The notes: a model not told the origin generated them from the letters alone. A stretch of 45,274 bases of DNA from an uncultured Angelakisella sp. (GCA_934524965.1 CAKSYU010000015.1:1-45274), one strand, 5' to 3'; positions 12,551-21,157 are shown, counted from the stretch's first letter. Numbers and translations are program-made.

Positions 12551-13819
12551 TTACAGCACCACCCGCAGCACAAAGCGGTCATCGGTAAGCGAGAACTGAC
12601 AGTTGCCGTGCAGCTTTTCCGCCACATAACGGATACTCTGCGAGCCGATGCCGTGTCCCTCCTCCTTGGAAACGGGCATGCCGTCCCGCAGTTCGGGGGC
12701 TTCGGCGTAGGTGTTCTTCAGCGAGATGAGCAGCTTATTTTCCTTCATGCGCAGGTCAAGGTCTATCATTCTCCGCTCCGGCGGCAGCTGCTTTACGGCA
12801 TTGATGGCGTTTTCCATTGCGTTGGAAAGGATCGCCGTCAGATCCACCTCGGAATACGGCAGCTGCTCCGGCACCTGCACAGAATATTTAAATTTGATCT
12901 CATTCGTGCTGATCTTGTCCTCGTAGGAGGAGAGGATCAGGTTGACGATCTCGTTTTTGCAGTAGCGCTGAGTGGCGGTCTTTTCGGTAGCGGAAATGAC
13001 CTCGTGGATCAGCTCCTGCGCCTTTTCGGTCTCGCCGTTTTCTATGTAGGAGGAGATATTATTGAGGAAATGACGCATATCGTGCCGCATGATGGAAACG
13101 GCATATTCGCCACGCTTGATGGCTTCGATCTCCTTTTCGGACTGGACGCGCTTCATCTCCATCAGCTGGTTGCGCTGGTCTGCTTCCCGCTTTTCCTCGT
13201 ACTGCTTAAAGTACATGAACAGGAACAGGATATAGGTGATGCACAGCACAAAGCCGAGGAACTCCGCCACAACCTCCCGACCGGAGTACAGCAGTTGGGT
13301 GTAAACGCCGGTGATGTAATCGAACACATAGTACACCAGCGGCATCAGCCCCAGGATAACCAGCGCGCGGGTCGGCTTTTGCAAAAGCTGGGCAGTTGCC
13401 TCCGAAACATAGCGAAGCAGCACCACAAATACGACAGCCGTTACCACGATGCGTACCGTGTAGTAAAGCCACATCTCCGGTCTAAGGCTGTATGCCAAAA
13501 GTCCCACCCATTTGCTGATCTGGCAGCACAGGTAGGCGGTGATGACCGAAAGCACCGAAAGCATTGGCTTGTACTTATAGTACAGAGTCAAAAACAGCAC
13601 CAGCGGCAGGTGAATGATCAGCGGATAGATCTTCTCGGAGCCGCTCTCCCCCCACAGCAGGAAGGAGAAAATGTACAGAATACCCACCGCACAGGAAAAC
13701 CCGAACAGGGTAAACACATTGCGCCGGTTCATGCGTACACCAAGGAAAGCCGCCGAAATATACACGCCGAACAGCAGTGTGGTGGCATTATGCAGCGTTG
13801 CCAGTACGCTTTCCAGCAT
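12551..13819 (-). CDS. AgrC-like GHKL sensor histidine kinase
   Basis: 422 aa. Residues 1 to about 205 hold six or so membrane helices; then a coiled helix leads to the phosphoacceptor IMRHDMRHFLNNI (His near 254). The GHKL ATP-binding domain follows, with the N-box NAMENAINAV and G-box EEGHGIGSQSI. This is the architecture of peptide-sensing AgrC-type kinases. It follows the LytTR regulator after 20 bases. No agrB or agrD gene is in the window, so the ligand is either encoded elsewhere or not a cyclic peptide. Confidence 0.9.
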   Translation of the reverse strand: MLESVLATLHNATTLLFGVYISAAFLGVRMNRRNVFTLFGFSCAVGILYIFSFLLWGESGSEKIYPLIIHLPLVLFLTLYYKYKPMLSVLSVITAYLCCQISKWVGLLAYSLRPEMWLYYTVRIVVTAVVFVVLLRYVSEATAQLLQKPTRALVILGLMPLVYYVFDYITGVYTQLLYSGREVVAEFLGFVLCITYILFLFMYFKQYEEKREADQRNQLMEMKRVQSEKEIEAIKRGEYAVSIMRHDMRHFLNNISSYIENGETEKAQELIHEVISATEKTATQRYCKNEIVNLILSSYEDKISTNEIKFKYSVQVPEQLPYSEVDLTAILSNAMENAINAVKQLPPERRMIDLDLRMKENKLLISLKNTYAEAPELRDGMPVSKEEGHGIGSQSIRYVAEKLHGNCQFSLTDDRFVLRVVL

Positions 13820-13839
13820 ACTCGCCCGCCCCCTTTCTC

Positions 13840-14559
13840 TTACTCGTCTTCACGGAACATTTGGGCGAAGTAGGCTTCCTGAAAGGGTTTTCCGTAGCCC
13901 CTTGCAATAGGGATACTGCGTCCGGATTTTGTTATGATCTCGTTGCTGTTAAAATGGTCTACATTGGGCAGATATACCAGATAGCTGCGGTGGCACTTGA
14001 AAAAATCGTTGCTTTCCGTCAGCTTGTCCTCAAAGGAATAAAGCGGTGCCGTGGATTCCGCCGTGCGCCCCGACCGCAGGTAAAAGATGACCCGCTTGTT
14101 CTGCGCCTCGGCGTATTCGATATCGTGGTAGTACAGCTTCTGGTAGCCGTAGGTTGTTTTCAGCACAAAGCCCGGCGCTTCCGCCTGTATGGTGTGCCCG
14201 CATTCCTCCAGCGCGGCAGCCAGTTTTTCGTAGCTGACCGGCTTCAGCAGGTAATCCTGCGCCTTTACCTCGTAGGATTCCAGCGCGAACTCCGGTGAGG
14301 AGGTCAGAAAGATGATCTTTACCGCGTTATCCCGCGCGCGCAGCTCCCTTGCGGCGTCCATGCCGTTCAGAAGCGGCATGATGATATCCAGAATGATGAC
14401 ATCCATGCGCTGCCCCGCGCACTTTGCCAGCAGCTCATCGCCGTTATCGAAGCGGTAGACCTCGGTGGGGACGCCGCTTTGATCCGACCAGCGCCGGATC
14501 ATCTGTACCGCCGCCTGCAAAAAGACCGCGTCATCATCGCACACAGCAATGCGCAGCAT
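13840..14559 (-). CDS. LytTR-family response regulator (AgrA-like)
   Basis: 239 aa. A receiver domain occupies residues 1 to about 120 with the acidic pocket DDD near 8-10, phosphoacceptor ILDIIMP (Asp near 57), LTSS and KPVS (Lys near 105). The LytTR DNA-binding domain spans about 135-236 (CHRSYLVYLPNVDHF, SGRSIPIARGYGKPFQ). The kinase gene follows directly. LytTR regulators bind paired 9-10-bp repeats; I could not find a convincing pair upstream of the divergent lipoprotein gene. Confidence 0.92.
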   Translation of the reverse strand: MLRIAVCDDDAVFLQAAVQMIRRWSDQSGVPTEVYRFDNGDELLAKCAGQRMDVIILDIIMPLLNGMDAARELRARDNAVKIIFLTSSPEFALESYEVKAQDYLLKPVSYEKLAAALEECGHTIQAEAPGFVLKTTYGYQKLYYHDIEYAEAQNKRVIFYLRSGRTAESTAPLYSFEDKLTESNDFFKCHRSYLVYLPNVDHFNSNEIITKSGRSIPIARGYGKPFQEAYFAQMFREDE

Positions 14560-14707
14560 ACCCTCACCTCCTTTTCTTCCAAGTCTATTCTATTTTATCC
14601 CCGCGCATTTTTCAACCGTCTCCCACTGCATTTCACGCCGCAAATTCTTCTTTTCGCACTATTTACGCACCGCAGCCCGCGCGGAATGCTACAATGCGCA
14701 TGGTGGC

Positions 14708-14724
14708 GACCGCATACGGCGGTC
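14708..14724. promoter_or_regulatory. inverted repeat upstream of the lipoprotein gene
   Basis: GACCGC-atacg-GCGGTC lies about 35 bases before the ATG, downstream of a TACAAT -10-like sequence near 14690. It may be a leader hairpin or an operator. Confidence 0.4.
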
Positions 14725-14758
14725 GGTATCAAAAAAGAAGATTTTGGAGGAACTTTTT

Positions 14759-15271
14759 ATGAACACCAAAAAACTGCTTGCAATCCTGCTTGCTGCCGTC
14801 ATGATGCTGGCGATGGTCGCCTGCGGCAGTGACCCCGCGCCCACCCCCACCCCTGATCCTGACCCCGCAACGACCCCCGATGACGGCAATAGCGATGCCC
14901 AGAGCGTCCTGACCATGTACACCTTTATGGCTACCGCTCCCGACCTGGTAGGCACTGCCTGGTCCTTTATCGGCGGCTGCGTAGACGGCGTTATGATGAC
15001 CGATGATCAGGTCGCGGCTGTCCAGAGCCAGATGGACGACTACTACATGTTCTACTTTGATGATGAGACCACCGTTACCCTGTATGAGGGCGCCGATACC
15101 GAGACCGTAGGCACCTATTCCGCGGCTAATGAAGCCACTGTAAAGATCGAAGTCGGCGGCGTGACCTACGCGGCTGTCTTTGCCGAGGGCGAGTATGGTC
15201 CTATCATGGTTGCCCTGCTGAATTCCTCTGGCACCAATGCGCTGATCTTTGAGTCGATCGCTGAGGGCTGA
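14759..15271 (+). CDS. secreted lipoprotein of unknown function
   Basis: 170 aa. A lipoprotein signal peptide (MNTKKLLAILLAAVMMLAMVAC) puts the lipidated Cys at residue 22, followed by a Pro/Thr/Asp-rich linker (residues 25-45). The rest is an acidic domain with repeating strands (YYMFYFDDETTVTLYEGADT, YSAANEATVKIEVGG), perhaps a small beta sandwich. No named family is recognised. It is divergent from the AgrC/AgrA-like pair and could be its target. The ribosome site is TTTGGAGG. Confidence 0.8.
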   Translation: MNTKKLLAILLAAVMMLAMVACGSDPAPTPTPDPDPATTPDDGNSDAQSVLTMYTFMATAPDLVGTAWSFIGGCVDGVMMTDDQVAAVQSQMDDYYMFYFDDETTVTLYEGADTETVGTYSAANEATVKIEVGGVTYAAVFAEGEYGPIMVALLNSSGTNALIFESIAEG

Positions 15272-15299
15272 TAACCACCACAAGGCTCCGCATTCTACC

Positions 15300-15335
15300 G
15301 GCGGGCAGACAGGCTCGCCTGTCTGCCCGCCTTTC
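15300..15335 (+). terminator. terminator of the lipoprotein gene
   Basis: GGCGGGCAGACAGGC-tc-GCCTGTCTGCCCGCC, a 15-bp perfect stem followed by TTTC. A second hairpin follows about 50 bases later. Confidence 0.7.
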
Positions 15336-15381
15336 ATAGCCAGCCTCGGTCGCAGGGAGATTAGTTCCCTCCCCGCGGCTA

Positions 15382-15417
15382 TATCAAAAAAGACGCCTTC
15401 GGGCGTCTTTTTTGATA
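15382..15417. terminator. strong symmetric terminator with a degenerate copy downstream
   Basis: TATCAAAAAAGACGCC-ttcg-GGCGTCTTTTTTGATA is a perfect 16-bp stem with a UUCG loop. A decayed version (GCCTTCGGGCATCTTTTTGAT) lies near 15560-15582. The rest of the 349-base gap to queH holds nothing else recognised. Confidence 0.75.
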
Positions 15418-15620
15418 GGGGAACACAAACCCTTTGACAAGTTCCTCGTTCCTGCCCTGATATGACGCGAAAGAAAACCCTGATGGTTTTCTTGCACACT
15501 ATCTTTCCTTCCGTTAGCTGACATCTCTACGCTGTTTTCGCTCTTGTTATGTAGCCAAACGCCTTCGGGCATCTTTTTGATATCTTAACTTATAAACATG
15601 CGCATGCGCTGCTTCCATGC

Positions 15621-16253
15621 TTAGTCCTTCGCCCGCTCCTCCACCTGTCTGCGGGAGAAGACGCACCCGCAGTAGGGCTGCCGGTACAGGTCGTATTCCC
15701 GCGAAAGGACAATGGAGCGCTGGTAGCCGCCCTTTTTCTTAAAGTCGGAGGGCAGGTACTCCACCCCATACCGCTCCCCCATCTCCTCGCCGATGGCATT
15801 GAGCAGCGGGGCGTTTTTATGCGGGCTTACCGTCAGCGTGGTGGCAAACAGCGGGAAGCCGTTTGCCGCCGCATACGCCGCCGCCCGTTCCAGCCGCAGC
15901 CGGAAGCACCGCTCGCAGCGGCTGCCGCCCTCCGGCGCGTCCTCCAGTCCTGCCGCTATCCGCAGGAACACCGCGGAGGAGATGGGATCCTCCACCACCG
16001 CCACATCGCGGCAGAACGGTGCTTCGGCACACAGCCGCCGCAGCTCCGCCAGCCGCTTTTTGTATTCCTCCGGCTCGGTGATATTAGGGTTGCAAAAAAA
16101 CAGCGTAATGGTAAAATACTGCGTCAGATATTCCAGCACATAGGAGGAACAGGGCGCGCAGCAGGCATGCAGCAGCAGCGGAGGACGCTCCCCCGCGCCG
16201 CACAACCGTGCTATCGCCTTTTCGGTCTCCTGCTGGTAATTCCGTTTTTCCAT
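15621..16253 (-). CDS. queH: epoxyqueuosine reductase QueH
   Basis: 210 aa. QueH (DUF208) reduces epoxyqueuosine to queuosine in tRNA, replacing QueG, using an Fe-S cluster. The family Cys set is visible: LLHACCAPCSSYVLE near the N-terminus, GGSRCERCFRLRL in the middle and YCGCVFS near the C-terminus, together with the TTLTVSPHK and SDFKKKGGYQRS motifs. Typical length. It stands alone, separated from the iron operon by a terminator at 16312-16343. Confidence 0.93.
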   Translation of the reverse strand: MEKRNYQQETEKAIARLCGAGERPPLLLHACCAPCSSYVLEYLTQYFTITLFFCNPNITEPEEYKKRLAELRRLCAEAPFCRDVAVVEDPISSAVFLRIAAGLEDAPEGGSRCERCFRLRLERAAAYAAANGFPLFATTLTVSPHKNAPLLNAIGEEMGERYGVEYLPSDFKKKGGYQRSIVLSREYDLYRQPYCGCVFSRRQVEERAKD

Positions 16254-16311
16254 TGCTGATGCCTCTTTTCCGCTTTGCTGCCCCTATTATGCCACACCTG
16301 CCGCCAAAAGG

Positions 16312-16343
16312 AAAGCCCCCGTCCATTGATCGGACGGGGGACC
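16312..16343 (-). terminator. terminator of the iron operon
   Basis: CCCCCGTCC-gatcaat-GGACGGGGG followed on the minus strand by CTTTCCTTTT. It lies just past the DUF3793 stop. Confidence 0.65.
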
Positions 16344-16356
16344 ATTATTCTTTGTT

Positions 16357-16917
16357 TCAGCCCCCGTGGGTGCGCACCAGCAGCCGATCGAGGTTATTGT
16401 GCTTGCGGTAGGCTTCGCAGTACAGGCGGGTACATTTCTGGTACAGCGCAAACTTTTTGCGGGCGGCTTCCTCGTCGCCGTAGACCTTCCATGTCCCCAC
16501 GCACTTGGCACAGCGCGCCCCGTGCCGGATAAACCCGCTGACATCTTCTGCGGGATAACCTAAAAACAAGCCGATCTCGTGCGGGAATTCCTTTTCGCGG
16601 TTTAAGCGCCGCACCAGTTCCACCACACACCGCTCGGGGTCATCGGCAGGGTAGCGCTTTTCCCGCAGGATAGCGTGCGCCCCCTGCTCACGCAGATCAC
16701 GCCGCAGCTTTTCCGGACGGTACATATAGATCAGCTCGCGGTCGCCCAGGTGCTTTACCGGCAGCAGCCGGATCCCACAGGGCACAAGGCGCTGGTTCAG
16801 CCGGCGGATACTCTGGCGCAGCGTGTGGGCGTCCTCGGCGGGACAGCTGAACAGATTTCCGGTTTTCAGTCCTGCCATTGTGGGCGAGCACTGCTCTACC
16901 ACCATTTCCTCCGACAT
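16357..16917 (-). CDS. DUF3793 family protein
   Basis: 186 aa, soluble. It shows the DUF3793 pattern: N-terminal ...CSPTMAGLKTGNLFSC, then KHLGDRELIYMYRPEKL and HEIGLFLGYPAEDVSGFI, with C-terminal RCAKCVGTWKVYGDE and a Cys in a final helix. The family is widespread in Clostridia and often sits in ferrous iron operons, which is the case here. Several conserved Cys suggest metal or redox work, but no activity is established. Last gene of the feo operon. Confidence 0.85.
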   Translation of the reverse strand: MSEEMVVEQCSPTMAGLKTGNLFSCPAEDAHTLRQSIRRLNQRLVPCGIRLLPVKHLGDRELIYMYRPEKLRRDLREQGAHAILREKRYPADDPERCVVELVRRLNREKEFPHEIGLFLGYPAEDVSGFIRHGARCAKCVGTWKVYGDEEAARKKFALYQKCTRLYCEAYRKHNNLDRLLVRTHGG

Positions 16918-16978
16918 TTCAGCGCCTCCTTTTTGTTTGCCCCGTTAGTATCTACCGGTGCTGCCGTCTTTATTACTA

Positions 16979-17242
16979 TTACTTGCGGTGGAACAGCCCG
17001 CCCAAACCGTGCTTTTCCCCACAGGGTGCAGTGGTCACGCCCTTCAGCTCATAGCCGGTCTCGGCGATCACCGCACGCAGGCGTTCTTCCTCCAGCGGCT
17101 CCTCACACTGAATGGCCGTTTCGCCCTTGGTGTGGCTGGAGCTTACTTTCTTTACATTAAAGTGGCTGCGGATCGCATCGTTGATATGTGCCTCGCACAT
17201 GCCGCATGCCATACCGTCAACCTTCAGTGTCATTTGTACCAT
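16979..17242 (-). CDS. heavy-metal-associated (HMA) domain protein
   Basis: 87 aa. The ferredoxin-like HMA fold begins TLKVDGMACGMCEAHINDAI, where the GMxCxxC loop binds a soft metal, usually Cu(I). The C-terminal extension APCGEKHGLGGLFHRK adds a Cys and two His. It follows the small membrane protein gene by 6 bases. In an iron operon it might be a metal chaperone or sensor; its metal is not known. Confidence 0.85.
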   Translation of the reverse strand: MVQMTLKVDGMACGMCEAHINDAIRSHFNVKKVSSSHTKGETAIQCEEPLEEERLRAVIAETGYELKGVTTAPCGEKHGLGGLFHRK

Positions 17243-17248
17243 CTGTTT

Positions 17249-17383
17249 TCACCCTTTCTTTTTGTCCGCGTATTTCAGCAGCAGTTTTTTGATGCCATAT
17301 TTGATAATACACAATCCCGCGGCAACTGCCAGCACCACAGCGGCAGCGCCGTACAGCTGTGCCATATTGGATAATCCGTTCAT
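17249..17383 (-). CDS. small single-pass membrane protein in the iron operon
   Basis: 44 aa: MNGLSNMAQLYGAAAVVLAV starts a single helix (residues about 9-33), then a basic tail KKLLLKYADKKKG. AAGGAGG lies before the ATG at 17383. It sits between the metal regulator and the HMA gene. No Cys motif like that of the FeoB-associated protein is present. Role unknown; perhaps an accessory of the FeoB complex. Confidence 0.7.
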   Translation of the reverse strand: MNGLSNMAQLYGAAAVVLAVAAGLCIIKYGIKKLLLKYADKKKG

Positions 17384-17393
17384 GGGGTCCTCC

Positions 17394-17786
17394 TTATGAG
17401 GCTGCTTCCTCCGGCAGCTGGCGGCTGCACAGTCCGGCAAGGCTTTCCTCCGGTATCTGCGCCAGCAGCTGACAGATCATCGCCTGCTGCTCCGGCAGCT
17501 CCGGAAAGCCCTGCCGCAGCAGCGCCGCGGCGCTGCGGTAGTAGCGGCTGTACCGGTCGGCGGTCGCTGCGCCCAGCGCGGTCAGCGAGAGCGCGCCGCG
17601 GGCGCTTTTGCCCACCAGTCCCAGCCCCGTCAGGGTATCCACCATGTTGTGGACGCTGGGCGGGGAAAGCTCCAGCGCCGCCGCCAGATCAACACAGCGG
17701 GTCTTTCCGCTTTCGGCGGTCAACTGCCGCAGCACCAGCAGGTAGCGGATATGGGCAGCCGTCAATGTATTGTTTTGGTTAGCCAT
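17394..17786 (-). CDS. short DtxR-like metal-dependent regulator
   Basis: 130 aa. The N-terminal winged helix (TAAHIRYLLVLRQLTAESGKTRCVDLAAALELSPPSVHNMVDTL...) resembles DtxR/MntR repressors, followed by an LSLTALGAATADRYSRYYR helix. It lacks the SH3-like third domain of full DtxR (about 215 aa). It lies inside the feo operon and is the best candidate to bind the GTTAGC-N4-GCTAAC boxes in the region. The metal sensed is probably Fe(II). A MarR-type fold is the alternative reading. Confidence 0.75.
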   Translation of the reverse strand: MANQNNTLTAAHIRYLLVLRQLTAESGKTRCVDLAAALELSPPSVHNMVDTLTGLGLVGKSARGALSLTALGAATADRYSRYYRSAAALLRQGFPELPEQQAMICQLLAQIPEESLAGLCSRQLPEEAAS

Positions 17787-17853
17787 TGCTTACCTCCTGT
17801 TAAGGCAAACGGGGAGGCGCAAACTCATCATCTGCGTCTCCCCGTCCTTTGTG

Positions 17854-18024
17854 TTACTTCTGGTGACAGGAGCCCGACATCGCACAGTGGGCACAGTTGC
17901 AGCCACAGGAGGATTTCCCTTTTTTCTTATCTTTTACCAGCTTAACGATAATCAGTACAACAATGAGGAGTAATACGGCAGAAATAAGAATTGTCGCCAG
18001 ATTTTCCGTGATCCATGTAAACAT
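17854..18024 (-). CDS. FeoB-associated Cys-rich membrane protein
   Basis: 56 aa. It begins MFTWITENLATILISAVLLL, one membrane helix, then a Lys-rich linker and the Cys cluster SSCGCNCAHCAMSGSC. This matches the FeoB-associated Cys-rich membrane protein family (PF12669), a FeoC-like partner found beside FeoB in Firmicutes. AAAGGAG precedes the ATG. The cluster may hold iron or an Fe-S centre near the transporter. Confidence 0.9.
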   Translation of the reverse strand: MFTWITENLATILISAVLLLIVVLIIVKLVKDKKKGKSSCGCNCAHCAMSGSCHQK

Positions 18025-18085
18025 AAGTCAAACTCCTTTCCGTTTGGTAATGCGATAGGTAATGAAGAATTATGATTGTACAGGC

Positions 18086-20491
18086 TTACTTCACCTTTAC
18101 GGTGCCGGTCAGCTTGGTAGCCTCCTTGTAGGGACGAACCAGCATGTAGATGATGACAGCGAGTACGATAAGCGCAACGATCACGCCGATGATGTTGACA
18201 TTGCCGGTGAACAGACCGCCGAACTGGTTGATCATCAGGGCTACCGCATAGGCAAAGCCGCACTGATAGGCGATGGCGAACCAGGTCCACTTGGGGCTGT
18301 TCATCTCACGCTTGATGGCGCCGATGGCAGCGAAGCAGGGAGCGCACAGCAGGTTGAATACCAGGAAGCTGTAGCCGGTGATGCCGGTGAACGCAGCAGC
18401 GATGGCATCATATACAGTACCGGCACCGCCGCTGTACAGAACGCCCAGCGTACCGACGATGTTCTCCTTGGCGACCAGACCGGTGATGGAAGCAACGGTA
18501 GCCTGCCAGTTGCCCCAGCCGAGAGGAGTAAAGATCCAGCAGATGGCGTTACCGATCTTGGCAAGGATAGAGGCGCTGATCTGATCCTCCTCCAGCATGC
18601 CGAACTGCCCGTCCAGCCAGCCGAAGCGGGAGGTAAACCACACAAAGATGGTGGAAAGCAGGATGATGGTACCGGCCTTCTTGATGAAGGACCAGCCGCG
18701 CTCCCACATGGAACGCAGGACATTGCCCAGAGTGGGCCAGTGATAAGCAGGCAGCTCCATAACGAAGGGAGCGGGGTCGCCGGCAAACATCTTGGTCTTC
18801 TTCAGCATAATGCCGGAGATGATGATGGCAGCCATGCCGATGAAGTAAGCGGAGGTGGAGACCCAGGCGCTGCCACCGAACAGGGCACCGGCGATCATGC
18901 CGATGAAAGGAACCTTGGCGCCGCAGGGGATAAAGGTGGTGGTCATGATGGTCATACGACGATCACGCTCGTTCTCGATGGTACGGGAAGCCATGATGCC
19001 GGGGATACCGCAGCCGGTACCGATGAGCATAGGGATAAAGGACTTACCGGAAAGACCGAACTTACGGAAGATACGGTCGAGTACGAAAGCGATACGAGCC
19101 ATGTAGCCGCAAGCCTCGAGGAATGCCAGCATCAGGAACAGGACCAGCATCTGAGGAACGAAGCCCAAAACAGCGCCGACACCAGCCACGATACCATCAA
19201 GGATCAGACCGGAGAGCCAGTCGGCAGTACCGGCAGCTTCCAGCGCATTGCCGATGAGCACGGGGATACCGGGTACCCATACGCCGTAGTCGGCGGGGTC
19301 TGGCTCATCACCGATCTCATCGAGGGTCGCCTTGGCAGCCTCATAGTCCGCCAGGGTAGCGGTCTCGGTGGAAACAGCCAGCGTCTCTTCATCTTCTACC
19401 TCGTAGGTAAAGGTGCCGTCTGCTGCCAGAGAACCGTTTTCTTCGATATAAGCGTCATAGCCGTCTACGATCAAGGAAGCCTCGCCATACTCCTCGGCAA
19501 GGTCGCCGTAGCCGCCATCGATGCCCAGCAGGTGCCAGCCATCGCCGAACAGGCCGTCATTCGCCCAGTCGGTAGCGGGGGCGCCTACGCCTACCATGGC
19601 GACCCAGTAAACGATGAACATGACGACCGCGAAGATGGGCAGACCCAGCCAGCGGTTGGTCACGATGCGGTCGATCTTATCGGAGGCGGAAAGCCCGCCA
19701 TGGTTCTTTTTCTTGTAGCATGCCTTAATGACCTCACCGATGTAGACATACCTTTCGTTGGTGATAATGGATTCGGCATCGTCGTCCATCTCGGTCTCAA
19801 CAGCCTTGATGTCGTTCTCGATGTGCTCCAGCACGCCCTTATCGATATTCAGGGAAGCAAGCACCTTATCGTCGCGCTCAAAGATCTTGATGGCGTACCA
19901 GCGCTGCTGCTCCTCGGGCATATTATGTACGGCAGCTTCCTCAATGTGCGCCAGCGCATGCTCCACGCTGCCGGAGAAGGTATGCTGCGGAACGGTCTTG
20001 CCGTTCTGGGCGGCATCAATAGCAGCCTCGGCGGCAGCCATTACGCCGGTGCCCTTCAGGGCTGAGATCTCTACGATCTTGCAGCCTAGCTGACGGGAAA
20101 GCTCCTCGACATTGATCTTATCGCCGTTCTTCTTTACCAGATCCATCATGTTGATGGCGACGACGACCGGAATACCCAGCTCGGTCAGCTGAGTGGTCAG
20201 GTACAGGTTACGCTCCAGGTTGGTACCGTCGATGATGTTCAGGATCGCATCGGGGCGCTCACCCAGCAGGTAGTTACGGGCTACCACTTCCTCCAGCGTG
20301 TAGGGGGAAAGGGAGTAAATACCGGGCAGGTCGGTGATGGTAACGCCTTCGTGCTTTTTCAGCTTACCTTCCTTTTTCTCTACGGTAACGCCCGGCCAGT
20401 TACCAACAAACTGATTGGAGCCGGTCAGTGCGTTGAACAGGGTGGTTTTACCGCTGTTCGGGTTACCGGCAAGGGCAATTCTAATATCCAT
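18086..20491 (-). CDS. feoB: ferrous iron transporter FeoB
   Basis: 801 aa, inner membrane. The N-terminal GTPase shows G1 GNPNSGKTT, G2 near GVTVEKKEG, G3 DLPG, G4 NMMD and G5 SALKG, followed by the helical spacer domain. The membrane part carries two Gate regions with conserved Cys (GTGCGIPGIMASR and TTTFIPCGAKVPF). Unlike usual FeoB, an acidic stretch of about 90 residues (318-407, DNA 19271-19540) is inserted in the outside loop after the first membrane helix; it is rich in Asp and Glu and could collect metal. Upstream are two feoA genes; a metal-regulator box lies at 20534-20549. Confidence 0.96.
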   Translation of the reverse strand: MDIRIALAGNPNSGKTTLFNALTGSNQFVGNWPGVTVEKKEGKLKKHEGVTITDLPGIYSLSPYTLEEVVARNYLLGERPDAILNIIDGTNLERNLYLTTQLTELGIPVVVAINMMDLVKKNGDKINVEELSRQLGCKIVEISALKGTGVMAAAEAAIDAAQNGKTVPQHTFSGSVEHALAHIEEAAVHNMPEEQQRWYAIKIFERDDKVLASLNIDKGVLEHIENDIKAVETEMDDDAESIITNERYVYIGEVIKACYKKKNHGGLSASDKIDRIVTNRWLGLPIFAVVMFIVYWVAMVGVGAPATDWANDGLFGDGWHLLGIDGGYGDLAEEYGEASLIVDGYDAYIEENGSLAADGTFTYEVEDEETLAVSTETATLADYEAAKATLDEIGDEPDPADYGVWVPGIPVLIGNALEAAGTADWLSGLILDGIVAGVGAVLGFVPQMLVLFLMLAFLEACGYMARIAFVLDRIFRKFGLSGKSFIPMLIGTGCGIPGIMASRTIENERDRRMTIMTTTFIPCGAKVPFIGMIAGALFGGSAWVSTSAYFIGMAAIIISGIMLKKTKMFAGDPAPFVMELPAYHWPTLGNVLRSMWERGWSFIKKAGTIILLSTIFVWFTSRFGWLDGQFGMLEEDQISASILAKIGNAICWIFTPLGWGNWQATVASITGLVAKENIVGTLGVLYSGGAGTVYDAIAAAFTGITGYSFLVFNLLCAPCFAAIGAIKREMNSPKWTWFAIAYQCGFAYAVALMINQFGGLFTGNVNIIGVIVALIVLAVIIYMLVRPYKEATKLTGTVKVK

Positions 20492-20533
20492 GCGTTATGC
20501 CTCTCTTTCTGATACTCTTTGATTAGCATTCAG

Positions 20534-20549
20534 ATTAGCATTTGCTAAC
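20534..20549. promoter_or_regulatory. metal-regulator box before feoB
   Basis: ATTAGC-attt-GCTAAC, one mismatch from the perfect palindromes at 21142 and 21251. It lies between feoA2 and feoB, so feoB may have its own iron-controlled start. A half site GATTAGC precedes it. Confidence 0.6.
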
Positions 20550-20592
20550 CTTTTGTCGTTAAAAATGCGGGAGACGCTCCCGCCAGAATAGG

Positions 20593-20814
20593 TTATTCTA
20601 CCTCTATCTGCTCGGCGTCCGCTTTACGCAGAGAAAGCTCGTAGCCGCGCACCGTTACCTCGATGGGATCGCCCAGCGGCGCAACCTTGCGGATATAGAC
20701 CTCAACGCCTTTGGTAAGACCCATATCCATGATGCGGCGCTTGATGGCGCCCTCACCGTGGATCTTTACCACGCGGACGGTCTCGCCGATCTTTGCCTCT
20801 TTCAGATTTTTCAT
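20593..20814 (-). CDS. feoA: FeoA-domain protein (second copy)
   Basis: 73-aa SH3-like FeoA protein: MKNLKEAKIGETVRVVKIHG, then RRIMDMGLTKGVEVYIRKVAPLGDP and VRGYELSLRKADAEQIEV. FeoA binds or assists FeoB. The start at 20814 has AAAGGAGG; a longer frame adds seven residues without a site. Separated from feoB by about 100 bases that hold a regulator box. Confidence 0.93.
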   Translation of the reverse strand: MKNLKEAKIGETVRVVKIHGEGAIKRRIMDMGLTKGVEVYIRKVAPLGDPIEVTVRGYELSLRKADAEQIEVE

Positions 20815-20871
20815 CGTCGGTTCCTCCTTTGTCACATTTTGCTCTTGTAGTGTAAAAAGACATCGCTGCCG

Positions 20872-21084
20872 TTATACCATTATTTTTACCGCCATCTCTT
20901 TGCTGATGGCCACTCTTGCTTCCTTTACATTCACAATGACATTGCCGCCCAGCGTATTGACAACCGTTACCTCGCCGCCGACCACAAATCCCAGATTTTC
21001 CAGGTGGCGCTTTACCTCCGGGCTGCCGCCGATCCGCTTGATTATGTTTTCCTCACCGACTTGTGCCAAACTCAGGGGCATCAT
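20872..21084 (-). CDS. feoA: FeoA-domain protein (first copy)
   Basis: 70 aa starting MMPLSLAQVGEENIIKRIGG, with HLENLGFVVGGEVTVVNTLGGN and VKEARVAISKEMAVKIMV, the FeoA SH3-like fold. The start at 21084 has an ACGGAGG site; the frame continues upstream past the promoter, so the longer version is rejected. It is the first gene of the feo operon, about 80 bases after the -10. Two feoA genes per feoB are common in Clostridia. Confidence 0.92.
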   Translation of the reverse strand: MMPLSLAQVGEENIIKRIGGSPEVKRHLENLGFVVGGEVTVVNTLGGNVIVNVKEARVAISKEMAVKIMV

Positions 21085-21141
21085 GGCGTTTCCTCCGTTC
21101 CTCGACCGGCAATTTGCAGTTCCGACCGATCTCGTTGTATA

Positions 21142-21157
21142 GTTAGCGCCCGCTAAC
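21142..21157. promoter_or_regulatory. metal-regulator box at the feo promoter
   Basis: GTTAGC-gccc-GCTAAC, a perfect palindrome (arms extend to GTTAGCG/CGCTAAC). It lies about 10 bp downstream of the -10 on the minus strand, over the transcription start, the position expected for repression. Confidence 0.7.

Noticed and set aside
12494..13873. 459-aa plus-strand frame opposite the histidine kinase
   Set aside because: Antisense of a gene with clear H-box and GHKL motifs; no start signal.
18062..20065. 667-aa open frame on the plus strand opposite feoB
   Set aside because: It lies wholly opposite feoB, has no ribosome site, and its composition (long runs of Asp, Gly, His) is that of an antisense frame of a GC-rich gene.
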